DNA of 64,000 bases, from assembly GCF_023702225.1 (NCBI RefSeq), contig NZ_JAMQCO010000009.1:1-64000 (forward strand), given 5' to 3'. The stretch is from Aureimonas altamirensis. Its GTDB lineage: Bacteria > Pseudomonadota > Alphaproteobacteria > Rhizobiales > Rhizobiaceae. Numbering within the stretch: the stretch's first letter is position 1; each line of letters begins with the position of its first letter. Under the pieces are notes generated by a model. It was given only the letters and a program-made list of their open reading frames with translations. It made no database searches and was not told the DNA's origin. Shown here piece after piece: positions 56,090 to 63,815 of this stretch. A program made the position numbers and the translations under genes.

Positions 56090-57226
56090 ATGTCGTCGGC
56101 ACCCCAGACACGCGCAAACCGGCATCCCGGTACGCAGGCGGCTGTTTCCGTGCGTGGCGTCGGCATGGTGTATGATGGCGTCCACGCCGTGCGTGACGCC
56201 GCCTTCGACCTGGCGGACGGTCGGTTCCTGACCATTCTGGGCCCTTCCGGGTCGGGCAAGACGACGTTGCTGCGGATGATCGCAGGTTTCCAGCGGCCGA
56301 CCACGGGGGAGATCTACATCAACGGCGCGCCCGTCAGCGCCGTGCCCCCGCATCGCCGCTCGATCGGCATGGTTTTCCAGAAACTGGCGCTCTTTCCGCA
56401 TATGACGGCGGCGGAGAACGTGGCTTTCCCGCTGAAGATGCGGCGGTTCGACGCCAGGACGATACCGGACCGGGTCCGGCGTTATCTCGATCTGGTGCAG
56501 CTCGGCCCCTATGCCGACCGTCGCATCCATCAACTGTCGGGCGGCCAGCAGCAGCGCGTCGCCATCGCGCGGGCGCTGGTTTTCGAGCCGGATCTCCTGC
56601 TTCTGGACGAGCCGCTGGCAGCCCTGGACCGCAAGCTGCGGGAAGAGATGCAGCTTGAATTCCGCCGCATCCAGAAAGAGCTGGGCGTGACGACCATCAA
56701 CGTGACGCACGATCAGCGCGAGGCGCTCGTCGTCTCGGACGAGATCATCGTCATGGACAAGGGCGCCATCCAGCAGAACGCCGTGCCGGTAGACACGTAC
56801 CGCAAGCCGGCCAACGCTTTCGTCGCCGGGTTCATCGGCGTCACCAACTTCCTGTCCGGGCCGGTCGCCGCGGTCGAGGGCGGCGAAATTTCCTTTTCCG
56901 TCGGCGGTCTGCCGGCCCTGGGGCGCTGGGCCGGACAAGGCAGCGCGCCCCGGCCCGGCGACACGGTCACCGGCGCCCTGCGCGCCGAGCAGATCCGGAT
57001 CGGCGCGACGCCGGACGCGCTGGCCGAGTGCCGCAACCGCTGGCCGGGCACCGTGTCCGACGTGATCTTCGAAGGAGAACGGATCGTCTACGAGGTCGCG
57101 GCGGGCAAGGGTGGCCCGGCTTTGCGGGTCTTCGACCACGACCCCGCGACGCACCGCCAGTTCGCCCCCGGGGAGCCCATAGCCTTGGGGTGGAATGCGC
57201 CTGACATACTGATCTTCGCCCACTGA
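56090..57226 (+). CDS. PotA-like spermidine/putrescine-type ABC ATPase
   Basis: A 378-residue ATPase of the polyamine/Fe3+/thiamine importer class. Walker A GPSGSGKTT is near 60, the signature LSGGQQQRVAIARA near 156, Walker B LLLLDEPLAALD and the switch His in VTHDQREAL. The C-terminal TOBE domain is at about 290-378. ATG 56090 has GGAG nine bases upstream; the frame runs further left through the promoter and is rejected. First gene of a five-gene operon ending with the HisD paralogue. Confidence 0.92.
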   Translation: MSSAPQTRANRHPGTQAAVSVRGVGMVYDGVHAVRDAAFDLADGRFLTILGPSGSGKTTLLRMIAGFQRPTTGEIYINGAPVSAVPPHRRSIGMVFQKLALFPHMTAAENVAFPLKMRRFDARTIPDRVRRYLDLVQLGPYADRRIHQLSGGQQQRVAIARALVFEPDLLLLDEPLAALDRKLREEMQLEFRRIQKELGVTTINVTHDQREALVVSDEIIVMDKGAIQQNAVPVDTYRKPANAFVAGFIGVTNFLSGPVAAVEGGEISFSVGGLPALGRWAGQGSAPRPGDTVTGALRAEQIRIGATPDALAECRNRWPGTVSDVIFEGERIVYEVAAGKGGPALRVFDHDPATHRQFAPGEPIALGWNAPDILIFAH

Positions 57227-57260
57227 CCTCAGGATTGCCGACCAGATGGAGACTTCGAGC

Positions 57261-58373
57261 ATGAGCCAGAAGACGATTTCCCCCCTTGCGATGTCGAGGC
57301 GCCGCTTCCTGGCCGGAACGGCGGCGGTTGGCGGCCTTGCGGCCGTCGGCGCGCCCTTTGCCGCGCTGGCGCAGGCAGAGCCCGAAAAGCCCGCCGAGAT
57401 CATCGTGCGCGCCTGGGGCGGTTCATGGGTGGCGAGCCTGGATGCAGGCGTGTCCAAGCCCTTCACCGAGATGACCGGTATCGCCGTCCGCCACGACCTG
57501 ACGGAAGACAACGAGATCCAGCCCAAGGTGTGGGCGGCGGTGGCGCAAGGCCGCGTGCCGCCCATCCACGTCAACTGGGACACCACCACCAACGCCACAA
57601 AGTCGGCGCTGCGGGGTGTGACCGAAGATCTTGCGGACCTGCCCAACCTTGCCGAGACGACCGAGCTGGCCAAGCCGGTCGGCCTCGAGGGCGTGCCGAT
57701 CGTCAATACCTACGGCTACGTCTATGTGCTGGCCTATCGCCCGGAGGCTTTCCCGGACGGGCCGCCGACGTCGCTTCAGGTGCTGCTGGAGCCGCGCTTC
57801 AAGGGCCGCATAGCCCTCTATAACGACGGCATAGGCTTCCACTTCCCGGCGCAGGTGGCCGGTGGCGGCAAGCTGGAGGACATTCCCGACAACATGGACG
57901 CCGCCTGGGAATTCATCACCAAGGTCAAGGACCAGCAGCCCCTGCTAGGCGAGGATCCGGATTTCACCAACTGGTTCCAGAACGGCGAGATCGACCTGGC
58001 GGTGACGATTTCCACAAACGCCCGCGAAGCCCAGAAGAACGGCATCGATATCGCGTGGGTGGTTCCGATGGAGGGCGCCAAGTTCGAGACGGATGGCCTC
58101 TGGATTCCCAAGGGGCTGCCCGAGAACGAACTCTACTGGGCCAAGCAGTATATCAATTTCGCGATTTCCAAGGATGCGCAGCAGGTCTGGCTCGACGGTC
58201 TCGGCCTGCCTGGCGTCGTGCCCGGCCTGACCCCGCCGGAGGGCCTGGCGGGAGATCCGTCCTATCCGACCAAGCCGGAGGATTTCGCGCATCTGATCCG
58301 CATTCCGACGGCGGTGCAGGTTGCGCATGAGAGCGATTGGTTCGCCCGGTTCAAATCGATCATGCAGGGCTGA
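57261..58373 (+). CDS. PotD-like ABC substrate-binding protein, Tat-exported
   Basis: A 370-residue binding protein of the spermidine/putrescine class. A twin-arginine signal (SRRRFLAGTAAVGGLAAVG) begins about residue 12, so the folded protein is exported by Tat. The body has PAEIIVRAWGGSWVASLD at the start of the mature part, typical for PotD/IdiA-like proteins. ATG 57261 follows GGAG; ATG 57246 is an alternative with a poorer site. Its ligand in this operon is unknown and need not be a polyamine. The stop overlaps the permease start by one base. Confidence 0.9.
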   Translation: MSQKTISPLAMSRRRFLAGTAAVGGLAAVGAPFAALAQAEPEKPAEIIVRAWGGSWVASLDAGVSKPFTEMTGIAVRHDLTEDNEIQPKVWAAVAQGRVPPIHVNWDTTTNATKSALRGVTEDLADLPNLAETTELAKPVGLEGVPIVNTYGYVYVLAYRPEAFPDGPPTSLQVLLEPRFKGRIALYNDGIGFHFPAQVAGGGKLEDIPDNMDAAWEFITKVKDQQPLLGEDPDFTNWFQNGEIDLAVTISTNAREAQKNGIDIAWVVPMEGAKFETDGLWIPKGLPENELYWAKQYINFAISKDAQQVWLDGLGLPGVVPGLTPPEGLAGDPSYPTKPEDFAHLIRIPTAVQVAHESDWFARFKSIMQG

Positions 58374-59311
58374 TGGCAAACGTCGCCTATCCACTCCGGT
58401 GGCGCGTCATGGACGCGCTGGAAGCCACCCTTGCGGCCCTCTGGCCGCGAGGGCTGGACCGCGCCGTGCCGTGGCTGATGCTGCTGCCGGCAATCCTGCT
58501 CGTCATGCTCCTGGCCTTGGGCCTGGTGCAGATCGGCGATTCCAGCCTGCGGGTGCTGGACCGGGCTACCTTCCTGCCGTCCGAAGCGCTGACGTGGGAG
58601 AACTACGGTCGCATCTTCACCACCGGCCTCTACTGGACGGTGCTGTGGCGCAGCCTTCTGGCGTCGGTCATCGTAACGGGCATCTGCCTCGTCTTCGCCT
58701 TGCCCTATGCCTATCTGATGGTGCGCACGCCATCCCCCGCCTTGCGAAAGATCCTGCTGATCGCGCTGTTCCTGCCGTTCTTCATCGGGCAGGTGGTGCG
58801 CGCCTATGGCTGGCTCATCATTCTCGGCAACCAGGGCATCGTCAACGAGGTCATGGGGCTTGTCGGCGTGCCGCCGATGCGGCTGCTCTACAACTATCCG
58901 GCCGTCATCTTCGGTCTCGTCCAATACATGCTGCCCTTCGCGGTGCTGATGCTCTCGCCGGCGCTGACCGCCATTCCCGAAGAGGTGGAGGCGGCGGCCA
59001 GTTCGCTCGGCGCGAACTGGTGGCGCACCCTGTTCCATATCGTGCTGCCGATGGCGCGGCCTGGCCTGATCGGCGCAGGCCTTGTGGTCATGACGCTGAC
59101 GCTGACCGATTTCGCCATGCCCGCCATATTGGGGGGAGGCTCACAGGACTTCATCGCGAACGCCATCTACGACCAGTTCTTCCGCACCTCCGACCAGGGC
59201 ATGGGCGCGGCGCTGACGCTTGTCCTGGTCGGCGTCGGCTCGCTGGCGGTAGGGCTGGTGTTCACCCTGTTCGGTGCGGGGACACTGGCGATGGGGCGGG
59301 AGCGCCGATGA
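58373..59311 (+). CDS. PotB-like ABC permease
   Basis: A 312-residue permease with a cytoplasmic N-terminus and six to seven helices. The EAA loop is PEEVEAAASSLGANWWRTLF (about 202-221). QVVRAYGWLIILGNQGIVNE is the PotB/OpuAB-family motif. It overlaps the second permease gene by four bases and the binding-protein gene by one. Confidence 0.92.
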   Translation: MANVAYPLRWRVMDALEATLAALWPRGLDRAVPWLMLLPAILLVMLLALGLVQIGDSSLRVLDRATFLPSEALTWENYGRIFTTGLYWTVLWRSLLASVIVTGICLVFALPYAYLMVRTPSPALRKILLIALFLPFFIGQVVRAYGWLIILGNQGIVNEVMGLVGVPPMRLLYNYPAVIFGLVQYMLPFAVLMLSPALTAIPEEVEAAASSLGANWWRTLFHIVLPMARPGLIGAGLVVMTLTLTDFAMPAILGGGSQDFIANAIYDQFFRTSDQGMGAALTLVLVGVGSLAVGLVFTLFGAGTLAMGRERR

Positions 59312-60108
59312 CGCAGCCTTTGTCCAAGAGCGTCGTCATCTGGACGATGGTGGCGCTTGTGCTCGTCGTTCTTTCCGCGCCGACGATCGTCGTGCTCGGG
59401 GCATCCTTCACCTCGGGCAATATCGTCGCGTTTCCGCCGGATGGCTTTTCGCTGCAATGGTACCGGCGGATCGCCGCGGCCAGCGACCTGCAGAATGCCT
59501 TCGTCCGCTCGCTGAAGGTGGCGGCCATCTGTACGCTGATCGCGATCCCCGCGGGGACACTGGCCGGCATCGCGCTCGCCAAATATGCGATCCGCTTCGA
59601 AAAGACGCTTCAGGTCTATCTGCTGCTGCCGTTCACCATTCCGCTCATAGGTTCGGGCATCGGCCTTATGCTGCTGTTCGGGCAGTGGGGCATGCTGGGG
59701 CAGATCTGGCCCATCGGCCTTGCCTGCTGCGTCATCAACCTGCCCTTCATGATATGGGCCGTCACCGCGAGCGCCTCCGGCCTGGACCCGGACCTGGAGC
59801 TGGCAGCGGCCAATTGCGGCGCACGGCCGCTGGCCGTCTTTCTGCATGTCACGCTTCCCGCGGTGATGCCCGGCGTCATCAGCGGCGCACTCCTGATGTT
59901 CATCCTCGCGCTCAACGAGTTCCTGGTCAGCCTTCTCTTGACGGATGCGCGCACGGTGACGCTGCCGGTGCAGATCTACAATTCCATCCGCTCGATCATC
60001 ACGCCCGACCTCGCGGCGGTTTCCGTCGTCTTCATCCTTTGCGCCGCGCTGGTGATCGCGCTGCTCGACCGGCTGGTCGGGCTCGACATCTTCCTCAAGT
60101 CCAAGTGA
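59308..60108 (+). CDS. PotC-like ABC permease
   Basis: A 266-residue permease with six helices. The N-terminal motif APTIVVLGASFTSGNIVAFPPDGFSLQWYRRI (cited as its core FPPDGFSLQWYRRI) is typical of PotC partners, and the EAA loop LELAAANCGARPLAVFLHVT lies at about 168-187. With the preceding permease it forms the importer channel. The HisD paralogue starts 15 bp further on. Confidence 0.92.
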   Translation: MTQPLSKSVVIWTMVALVLVVLSAPTIVVLGASFTSGNIVAFPPDGFSLQWYRRIAAASDLQNAFVRSLKVAAICTLIAIPAGTLAGIALAKYAIRFEKTLQVYLLLPFTIPLIGSGIGLMLLFGQWGMLGQIWPIGLACCVINLPFMIWAVTASASGLDPDLELAAANCGARPLAVFLHVTLPAVMPGVISGALLMFILALNEFLVSLLLTDARTVTLPVQIYNSIRSIITPDLAAVSVVFILCAALVIALLDRLVGLDIFLKSK

Positions 60109-60123
60109 CAGGATAGCCCCGCA

Positions 60124-61446
60124 ATGTCCGATGTTTCGTTTCATGACTATGCCGCCCTTCCGTCCGACGCGCGCGCCCGGCTGATGAAGCGCTCCGAGGC
60201 CGACCTTTCCGCGATCATCGACAAGGTGCGACCCATCATCGAAGCGGTGCGCACCGAGGGCGACGAGGCGCTCCTGCGCTTCGGGCGTGAATTCGACCGA
60301 GCCGAAGGGCTGTCGGCGGGCGGGCTGAAAGTATCCGAGGCAGAATTCGACGCCGCCTTCGCGGCCGTCGACGAGGCCGTCGTGGACGCCATCCGCTTCG
60401 GCATCGACAATATCCGCAGCTTCCACGAGGAGCAGAAGCCGGAAACCATGTGGATGAAGGAAATCCGTCCCGGCGCCTTCGCCGGCGACCGGTTCACCCC
60501 CATTCGCTCGGTGGCGCTGTACGTACCGCGCGGCAAGGGGTCCTTCCCCTCGGTGACGATGATGACGGCGGTGCCGGCCGTCGTTGCGGGTGTGCCGGAT
60601 CTTGCCATCGTCACGCCGCCGGCCCCCGACGGCGGTGTCGATGCGGCCACGCTGGTGGCCGCGCGGCTTGCCGGGGTGGAGACGGTCTACAAGGTCGGCG
60701 GCGCGCAGGCGGTGGCGGCCGTTGCCTTCGGAACCGAAACGGTAAGGCCCGCCCTGAAGATCGTCGGGCCGGGAAGCCCTTGGGTGGTGGCGGCAAAGCG
60801 GCTTCTGGCCGGCACGCTGGACACCGGGCTGCCCGCCGGTCCATCGGAATCCATCATCTTCGCCGACGACACCGTTCACGGCGGGCTGGCAGCGCTTGAC
60901 CTCCTGATCGAGGCCGAGCACGGGCCGGATTCATCCGCCTATCTCGTCACCCACAGCCGCCGCGTCGCGGATGAGGCTCTTGCCGCCCTGCCGGAACTCT
61001 GGGCGCGGATGACCGAGCAGCGCGTGGCCTTTTCACGCGCGGTGCTTACGGGTCGTACGGGGGGCATCGTGCTGACCGGATCGGTGGAAGAGAGCTACGA
61101 TTTCGTCAACGCCTATGCTCCCGAGCATCTGGAGATCCTGTCGAAGGAGCCCTACGACCATCTGGGGCGGATTACCGAGGCTTCGGAGATCCTGCTCGGT
61201 CAGCATACGCCGTGCAGTATCGCCAATTTCGGGCTTGGGCCGAATGCCGTGCTTCCCACAAGCCGCTGGGCGCGGACCTACGGGCCCTTGTCCGTTACGG
61301 ACTTCGTCAAGCGCAGTTCGGTGGGCTACGTCACGGCGGCCGGTTTCCCGCTGCTGGCGGAACACGCGCACACGCTGGCGCTCTACGAGGGGTTTTCCTC
61401 CCACGCACTGGCCGTCTCGCCCCTCCGGCAGGACTTCATCCGATAG
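60124..61446 (+). CDS. HisD paralogue (sulfopropanediol-dehydrogenase-like?)
   Basis: A 440-residue member of the histidinol dehydrogenase family, NAD+-dependent alcohol-to-acid oxidation. The catalytic Glu334-His335 pair (YAPEHLEI) and His266 and His427 are kept. Other HisD zinc or substrate residues differ: Gln to Glu263 (LIEAEHG), the GDY Asp to Asn368 (SIANFG), and the GPNH histidine to Ala375 (GPNAVLPT). This argues against true histidine biosynthesis. HisD-family sulfopropanediol dehydrogenase (HpsN) is a known divergent relative, and an SDR and ABC importer adjoin here. The actual substrate is unproven. It sits last in the ABC operon. Confidence 0.85.
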   Translation: MSDVSFHDYAALPSDARARLMKRSEADLSAIIDKVRPIIEAVRTEGDEALLRFGREFDRAEGLSAGGLKVSEAEFDAAFAAVDEAVVDAIRFGIDNIRSFHEEQKPETMWMKEIRPGAFAGDRFTPIRSVALYVPRGKGSFPSVTMMTAVPAVVAGVPDLAIVTPPAPDGGVDAATLVAARLAGVETVYKVGGAQAVAAVAFGTETVRPALKIVGPGSPWVVAAKRLLAGTLDTGLPAGPSESIIFADDTVHGGLAALDLLIEAEHGPDSSAYLVTHSRRVADEALAALPELWARMTEQRVAFSRAVLTGRTGGIVLTGSVEESYDFVNAYAPEHLEILSKEPYDHLGRITEASEILLGQHTPCSIANFGLGPNAVLPTSRWARTYGPLSVTDFVKRSSVGYVTAAGFPLLAEHAHTLALYEGFSSHALAVSPLRQDFIR

Positions 61447-61457
61447 CAGGCAGGCGA

Positions 61458-61485
61458 AAGGCCCGACGCACATCGCGGCGGGCCC
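61458..61485 (-). terminator. Hairpin between the HisD paralogue and the CsbD-like gene
   Basis: GGCCCG-A-CGC pairs with GCG-G-CGGGCC with one mismatch around a 5-base loop. On the minus strand it is followed by CTTTCG, so it most likely ends the CsbD-like transcript; it may also stop the operon from the left. Confidence 0.5.
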
Positions 61486-61503
61486 TGCGAGCGGCAATTT
61501 CGT

Positions 61504-61845
61504 TCAGTCGCGATCGCGGAAGGTGAGGCCGATGGCAAAGCCGATCAGGCCGGCGACCAGGAGGGACGAAAGGGGACGGTCCTGAACCTGGCGCCGCACG
61601 ACCTTCTGGCCCTCATGGGCATAGGCGCCGGCGTTCTCGTAGATGTCGGACGCATAGCGCGAGGCTTCGTCCGCCGCTTCGCGGACGGCGTCGCGGCCCT
61701 GCCCATAAAGGTTCTGTGCCGTCCCTTCGGTCTCGCGGATCCGACCTTCGGCCGACTGGCGGTCCGATCCGACCGCATCTCCGAACGCGCCTTGAACCTT
61801 GCCGCCGAATTCCTTCGCAGCGCCTTCGAACCGGTTCTTGTCCAT
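61504..61845 (-). CDS. CsbD/DUF883-like stress membrane protein
   Basis: A 113-residue protein. The N-terminal 55 residues read as a CsbD-like domain (MDKNRFEGAAKEFGGKVQGA, then a DRQSAEGRIRETEGTAQNLYGQ helix). The central helix (AVREAADEASRYASDIYENAG) and the C-terminal membrane helix ending LIGFAIGLTFRDRD resemble YqjD/ElaB-type (DUF883) proteins, which anchor to the inner membrane. AGGAGA is eight bases before the ATG; the frame continues upstream, but that sequence overlaps the divergent gene. Such proteins are usually stress-induced. Confidence 0.8.
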   Translation of the reverse strand: MDKNRFEGAAKEFGGKVQGAFGDAVGSDRQSAEGRIRETEGTAQNLYGQGRDAVREAADEASRYASDIYENAGAYAHEGQKVVRRQVQDRPLSSLLVAGLIGFAIGLTFRDRD

Positions 61846-61867
61846 CACTGATTTCTCCTGCCGTAAG

Positions 61868-61884
61868 CATCGAACGCTTCGATG
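61868..61884. promoter_or_regulatory. 7-3-7 palindrome in the divergent stress-gene region
   Basis: CATCGAA and TTCGATG flank three bases, between the CsbD-like gene (minus) and the host-attachment-family gene (plus). A shared regulator site is possible; no factor can be named. Confidence 0.4.
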
Positions 61885-61977
61885 TGCCCCTATAAGCTTG
61901 CCAAACGGCGATTGGTTCATTTTGGGAGCGTTCCGCGCCTCGATGCGTTCCTGTCTCGTCCAAGAATGGAGACGAGA

Positions 61978-62382
61978 ATGCAAATTTCCAAAGGCACGAT
62001 GGTCGCGGTCGTCGACGGAGCGAAGTTGAGCTTGTTCCGAAATACGGGCGACGAGCAGAATCCCAGCCTGGAGCCGGTTGACGCGGGCGACATCGATACG
62101 TCCAATAAAAGCGGTGGTATCGGCCATGCCAGCAGCTCCGCCAACCCCGACGACAATACGCAGGACGAGGACGGTTTCGTGACCGGAGTGGTCGCCGCGC
62201 TGAACGAGAAGGCCATAACCGGCAAGGTGACGAGCCTCGTCATCATCGCCGCTCCACGCGCTTTGGGCGAAATGCGCAAGCATTACCACGCCAAGCTGAG
62301 CCAGGCCCTGATCGGGGAATTGTCGAAGGATTTGACCGGACAGTCGAGCGACGAGATCCTCAAGGCGATCGCCGCAGGCTGA
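61978..62382 (+). CDS. Host-attachment-family protein
   Basis: A 134-residue protein of the family annotated as required for attachment to host cells, with a release-factor-like/eRF1-type fold. Motifs: TMVAVVDGAKLSLFRNTGD at 7-25, VTGVVAALNEKAITGKVTSLVIIAAPRALGEMR (cited as LVIIAAPRALGEMR) and LSKDLTGQSSDEI. GGAG stands seven bases before ATG 61978. The name comes from a rhizobial phenotype; the molecular role is unknown. It is divergent from the CsbD-like gene. Confidence 0.82.
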   Translation: MQISKGTMVAVVDGAKLSLFRNTGDEQNPSLEPVDAGDIDTSNKSGGIGHASSSANPDDNTQDEDGFVTGVVAALNEKAITGKVTSLVIIAAPRALGEMRKHYHAKLSQALIGELSKDLTGQSSDEILKAIAAG

Positions 62383-62475
62383 CGCGATCGGCGATCGCGT
62401 TTTAGTCTGGAGCGTCATCGGCGGCCGGCTCTGCACCGTCACACGATCTGCGGGCCGACCGCTGCAAGCGGACAC

Positions 62476-62507
62476 GAAAAAGCCGCTGGGGATCTCACCC
62501 AACGGCT
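62476..62507 (-). terminator. Minus-strand terminator-like hairpin
   Basis: AGCCGCTGGGG pairs with ACCCAACGGCT through 9 of 11 positions. On the minus strand it is followed by TTTTT. It implies a transcript coming from the right, where only a tiny frame is visible. Confidence 0.6.
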
Positions 62508-62683
62508 CCGGCGCTCTCTGCAGAGATATGCAATTCCGATGGCTCAACTCGCCAGTACATCCGTGGTCGGACGAAACATCGAAATCTTGAGCGCATCAAC
62601 CTCTCGGGGACGCGCTGCACAAGGTCAATATGGGCCTGCGTGAGCGAGAAGTCAACCGCCGCGCCGGCGATCGACGCGAATGA

Positions 62684-62785
62684 TTATGCGAAAGAGAGAA
62701 AAGTTGCGCCTGCGCAGATCATCATGAAGGCGACCAAGGCGAACGAGCGCTGCCAGTCGCGGCCTTTCTTCCTGACCGAGATCAA
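62684..62785 (-). CDS. Candidate 33-residue membrane peptide
   Basis: Frame from TTG 62785 to TAA 62684 with GGAG eight bases upstream. The product has a basic start (VRKKGRDWQRS) and a single hydrophobic stretch (FALVAFMMICAGATFLSFA), a typical small membrane peptide shape. A minus-strand terminator lies about 180 bp downstream. No family recognised; it could also be the remnant of a longer gene. Confidence 0.3.
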   Translation of the reverse strand: MISVRKKGRDWQRSFALVAFMMICAGATFLSFA

Positions 62786-63120
62786 GACGGGTGCTCCAGG
62801 GGAAGCCGCTGTTCCGCGTCACGTGCCAGGCGCAGTGCCCGCAAGCGCGCACTTTTTGCCTTCGTTGTCGATATCGCTGTCAAGGCGGTTATGGAACTCG
62901 CACCGCCCGAGCTGACGATCGGCATGAAGAGCTTTTCAGCGAGCAGGCGCTGATCGGATGGGTTTTTCATGGAAACTTTCTTACCGGGCGTGTGATCTTG
63001 TCACGCGATTGCGCGGAAAACCCGGAGGCAGCCGTGGCTGCTGAGGTTCATATGGGGATCCTATCCGATTTTTCCATGGCTTTGTTCCTCGTTGGGCGCA
63101 AACGCCGCACTGAAATCATA

Positions 63121-63146
63121 GGAACGACTTCGGACGGCCCGGTGTT
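63121..63146 (+). promoter_or_regulatory. Possible EcfG-type promoter
   Basis: GGAAC (63121-63125), 17 bases, then TGTT (63143-63146). The second box departs by one base from CGTT. It is 71 bp before the conserved hypothetical gene. Confidence 0.35.
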
Positions 63147-63217
63147 GGCCTTTCATCAGGAAGAGCCGGTCACCGGGGCCTTGGAGGGCGCGGTGCCGAA
63201 CATCAGGAGACCTTACC

Positions 63218-63514
63218 ATGGGCGAGAAGCTGACAGCACAGTTCGAGACGCGACGCGACGCGGAGATGGCGGTCGAGCGTCTGGTGCAGGAACATGAGGT
63301 CGAGCGCGGCTCGATCCTTATCTCGCCGGTCGGCGAAGACAATTCTGCCGGCGAGGAACCGGGCGGAAGCGACGCCAGGAGCGGGGAACCAAGCACGGAA
63401 GCGCGGACCGACCCGAAATTGGAAGGGCTGATCGAGGTATCGGTCGATCTTCAGGACGACACGAAGGTCGATGCTATTCGCGGCGCATTCACCGAGTTCC
63501 AAGGCAGGGAATAG
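63218..63514 (+). CDS. Conserved small acidic hypothetical protein
   Basis: A 98-residue acidic cytoplasmic protein. The ferredoxin-like halves (LTAQFETRRDAEMAVERLVQ, and LEGLIEVSVDLQDDTKVDAI) flank a disordered Gly/Ser/Glu-rich middle (about 38-65). The pattern is familiar from hypothetical proteins of many Rhizobiales; no function is known. GGAG lies about eight bases before ATG 63218. It stands alone with a possible stress promoter upstream and near other stress-type genes. Confidence 0.7.
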   Translation: MGEKLTAQFETRRDAEMAVERLVQEHEVERGSILISPVGEDNSAGEEPGGSDARSGEPSTEARTDPKLEGLIEVSVDLQDDTKVDAIRGAFTEFQGRE

Positions 63515-63635
63515 GTGCTTCGCTGGCATTTGGTAGGCTTTTGGCCTCTAAGCTGCTGCCGGTTGCGTGGACACGAGCTTTGGGAAAACTCCGAAGTCCT
63601 AGCCAGTCTTCTTCCCGATATGCCGGCATTAAAAG

Positions 63636-63712
63636 TGGTAGCGGAGGAGGGACTTGAACCCCCGACACGCGGATTATGATTCCGCTGCTCTAACCAACTG
63701 AGCTACTCCGCC
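63636..63712 (-). tRNA. tRNA-Met (anticodon CAU), elongator type
   Basis: A 77-nt cloverleaf on the minus strand: acceptor GGCGGAG/CTCCGCT, D-arm GCTC...GAGC, anticodon stem GCGGA/TCCGC with loop ATCATAA, T-arm with TTCAAGT, and encoded CCA. The anticodon CAT is at 63676-63678. It lacks the C1-A72 start of initiator tRNA and differs from tRNA-Ile2, so elongator Met is the best call. Confidence 0.95.
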
Positions 63713-63766
63713 ACGCAAGGCCGTAGGCCCGTAGCAAACCGCCAGACGCTGCGTGGACGGTGGCGC

Positions 63767-63796
63767 GATATAGGAAAAGCGCCGCGATCCTGTCAA
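63767..63796 (-). promoter_or_regulatory. tRNA-Met promoter
   Basis: On the minus strand, TTGACA (63796-63791) and TATATC (63772-63767) are 18 bp apart, about 55 bp upstream of the tRNA. It is one of the best sigma-70-type promoters in the window. It overlaps the terminator stem of the DUF3297 gene. Confidence 0.7.
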
Positions 63797-63810
63797 GCGG
63801 TTCGCGGCGC
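63775..63810 (-). terminator. Terminator of the DUF3297 gene
   Basis: Perfect 9-bp stem GCGCCGCGA/TCGCGGCGC around a 14-base loop, followed on the minus strand by TTTTCC. The loop contains the TTGACA of the tRNA promoter. Confidence 0.6.
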
Positions 63811-63815
63811 GAATA

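Larger units (their letters stand above)
62383..63217. other. 835-bp gene-poor stretch
   Basis: No convincing protein of normal size. It holds a minus-strand terminator-like hairpin (62476-62507), a candidate 33-codon minus-strand gene (62684-62785) and a possible EcfG-type promoter (63121-63146). Open frames across 62640-63297 have compositions unlike any neighbour and no ribosome sites, so they look accidental. Confidence 0.6.

Noticed and set aside
60124-61446. Annotation as histidine-biosynthetic hisD
   Set aside because: Two zinc-ligand positions and a substrate histidine are changed, and the neighbours are transport genes, not his genes.
61846-61977. EcfG promoter for the CsbD-like gene (GGAAC and CGTT present on the minus strand)
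   Set aside because: The two boxes are 22 bp apart, not the 16-17 needed.
62640-63297. Plus-strand open frames in the gene-poor gap
   Set aside because: No ribosome sites, Arg/Pro/Ser-rich composition and no family similarity; they look accidental.
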